DNA of 7,010 nucleotides from an uncultured Clostridia bacterium (GTDB taxonomy: Bacteria > Bacillota > Clostridia > Lachnospirales > Lachnospiraceae): the NCBI GenBank assembly GCA_946614685.1, contig CAMOHF010000051.1, positions 1 through 7,010 of the forward strand. The letters are read 5' to 3'. Positions 6,443-7,010 of this stretch are shown here, piece after piece. The stretch's first letter is position 1; each line of letters opens with the position of its first letter. The translations under genes were made by a program, and so were the position numbers. The notes beneath the pieces were generated by a model that saw nothing but the letters and a program-made list of their open reading frames with translations, was not told the DNA's origin and did not search any database.

Positions 6443-7010
6443 TTATCTGCGATTGCTGCCTGTACTGTTATTGCTCATAGTGGGGACTTTTTCGCTATGA
6501 CTTTTAACATCTGCACCGGTAGGCCTTTTACTTAGCGTAAGTTTCTTACTGTGTTTAGCTGTTTGATCCATAAAATGTTCTACAGCAATCTTTTTTTCTC
6601 CCTCCGTAGAGCATCTTCCTGAATTGACAAACCAAATATAGCGATTGTCACTTTCGTGGACTACTTGATAAATGTACTTATCGAGAATTTCCCTGCTAAT
6701 GGTTTCTTTATCGAAGTCAACCAGTTCGTTGAGGAATTCCCGAATTTCACTTAACCTCCCTTCTTTGTCAGATTCATCCGGCACTCCGGCAGCAGCCAGC
6801 TCGTTGATTTTGGCTTTTGTTTCAGCAATTTCTCCATCAACCTTTTTCTTCATCATGGCAAAGTCAGTCTTGCTTATTTCGCCATCGGCCCGCATAGAGA
6901 TTAGGGCAAGCTTTTTGTTGTTTAGCTTCTCCAGCTTATCACCTAGCGTCTGCACCAGCTTTTCGTTGTTTGTCGGGGCATCGTAGCTTTCTTCGATAAT
7001 CTTGCAAGCG
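6443..7010 (-). CDS. Large serine recombinase, C-terminal fragment (5' part outside window)
   Basis: The frame is open to the window edge and ends at a TAA, giving 188 residues of the C-terminus of a larger protein. It begins ...ACKIIEESYDAPTNNEKL, continues into a charged coiled-coil (LGDKLEKLNNKKLALISMRA and so on), and then IREFLNELVDFDKETISREI followed by ILDKYIYQVVHE. This order of coiled-coil insertion and end domain is what I recognise from large serine recombinases of integrative elements in clostridia. The catalytic serine domain would lie upstream, outside the window. The last 45 residues are polar and low in complexity (TMSNNSTGSNRR). Base composition is visibly more AT-rich than in neighbouring genes, consistent with horizontal transfer. 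An in-frame GTG at 6955 gives a tempting short gene, but the frame is open further and nothing marks a start there. A terminator follows. Confidence 0.75.
   Translation of the reverse strand, partial: ACKIIEESYDAPTNNEKLVQTLGDKLEKLNNKKLALISMRADGEISKTDFAMMKKKVDGEIAETKAKINELAAAGVPDESDKEGRLSEIREFLNELVDFDKETISREILDKYIYQVVHESDNRYIWFVNSGRCSTEGEKKIAVEHFMDQTAKHSKKLTLSKRPTGADVKSHSEKVPTMSNNSTGSNRR

Noticed and set aside
6443..6955. Treating the recombinase fragment as a complete 170-aa protein starting at GTG 6955
   Set aside because: The frame stays open to the window edge with family-typical sequence upstream, so it is a fragment cut by the window.
1..7010. CRISPR arrays, tRNA or rRNA genes, insertion sequences
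   Set aside because: No regularly spaced repeats, no cloverleaf or rRNA-like segments and no transposase were seen on either strand.

Overview
The window looks like chromosomal DNA of an anaerobic Firmicute, most likely Lachnospiraceae. This rests on remembered family resemblance: a short LytS-type kinase with a SAPR-type response regulator, a large serine recombinase of clostridial type, AAGGAG-like ribosome binding sites and mid-range GC. I could not run a search. Every supported gene lies on the minus strand, so transcription runs from position 7010 towards 1. No stretch over 300 bases lacks a gene.

There are four blocks in transcription order. (1) 7010-6443 is the C-terminal end of a large serine recombinase, visibly more AT-rich than the rest and closed by a hairpin terminator at 6393-6426. 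(2) 6285-4887 is a two-gene operon. The first gene fuses a ParB/sulfiredoxin-like domain to a HAD phosphatase-like domain, and the second is a stand-alone paralogue of that HAD domain. A terminator at 4855-4887 closes it. (3) 4750-3231 is a translationally coupled two-component pair: a minimal one-helix histidine kinase and a receiver/winged-helix response regulator of the SAPR (SARP-like) type. (4) 3135 to beyond position 1 is a tightly spaced operon. It encodes a 595-residue protein whose N-terminus matches a family I recall from contractile-injection-system loci, then a probable pseudokinase with a C-terminal membrane helix, then a membrane-anchored protein with propeller-like repeats that runs off the window.

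The genes suggest a regulated envelope machine: the kinase/regulator pair would control the block 4 operon. In the 95-base gap between regulator and operon, two TGTGAC copies at an 11-base pitch lie just upstream of a TACAAT -10 box, which is the layout of SARP binding sites. The promoters of blocks 2 and 3 share a nearly identical 14-base element (13 of 14 positions), suggesting common control. The injection-system link is inference from one family resemblance and needs the sequence beyond position 1.
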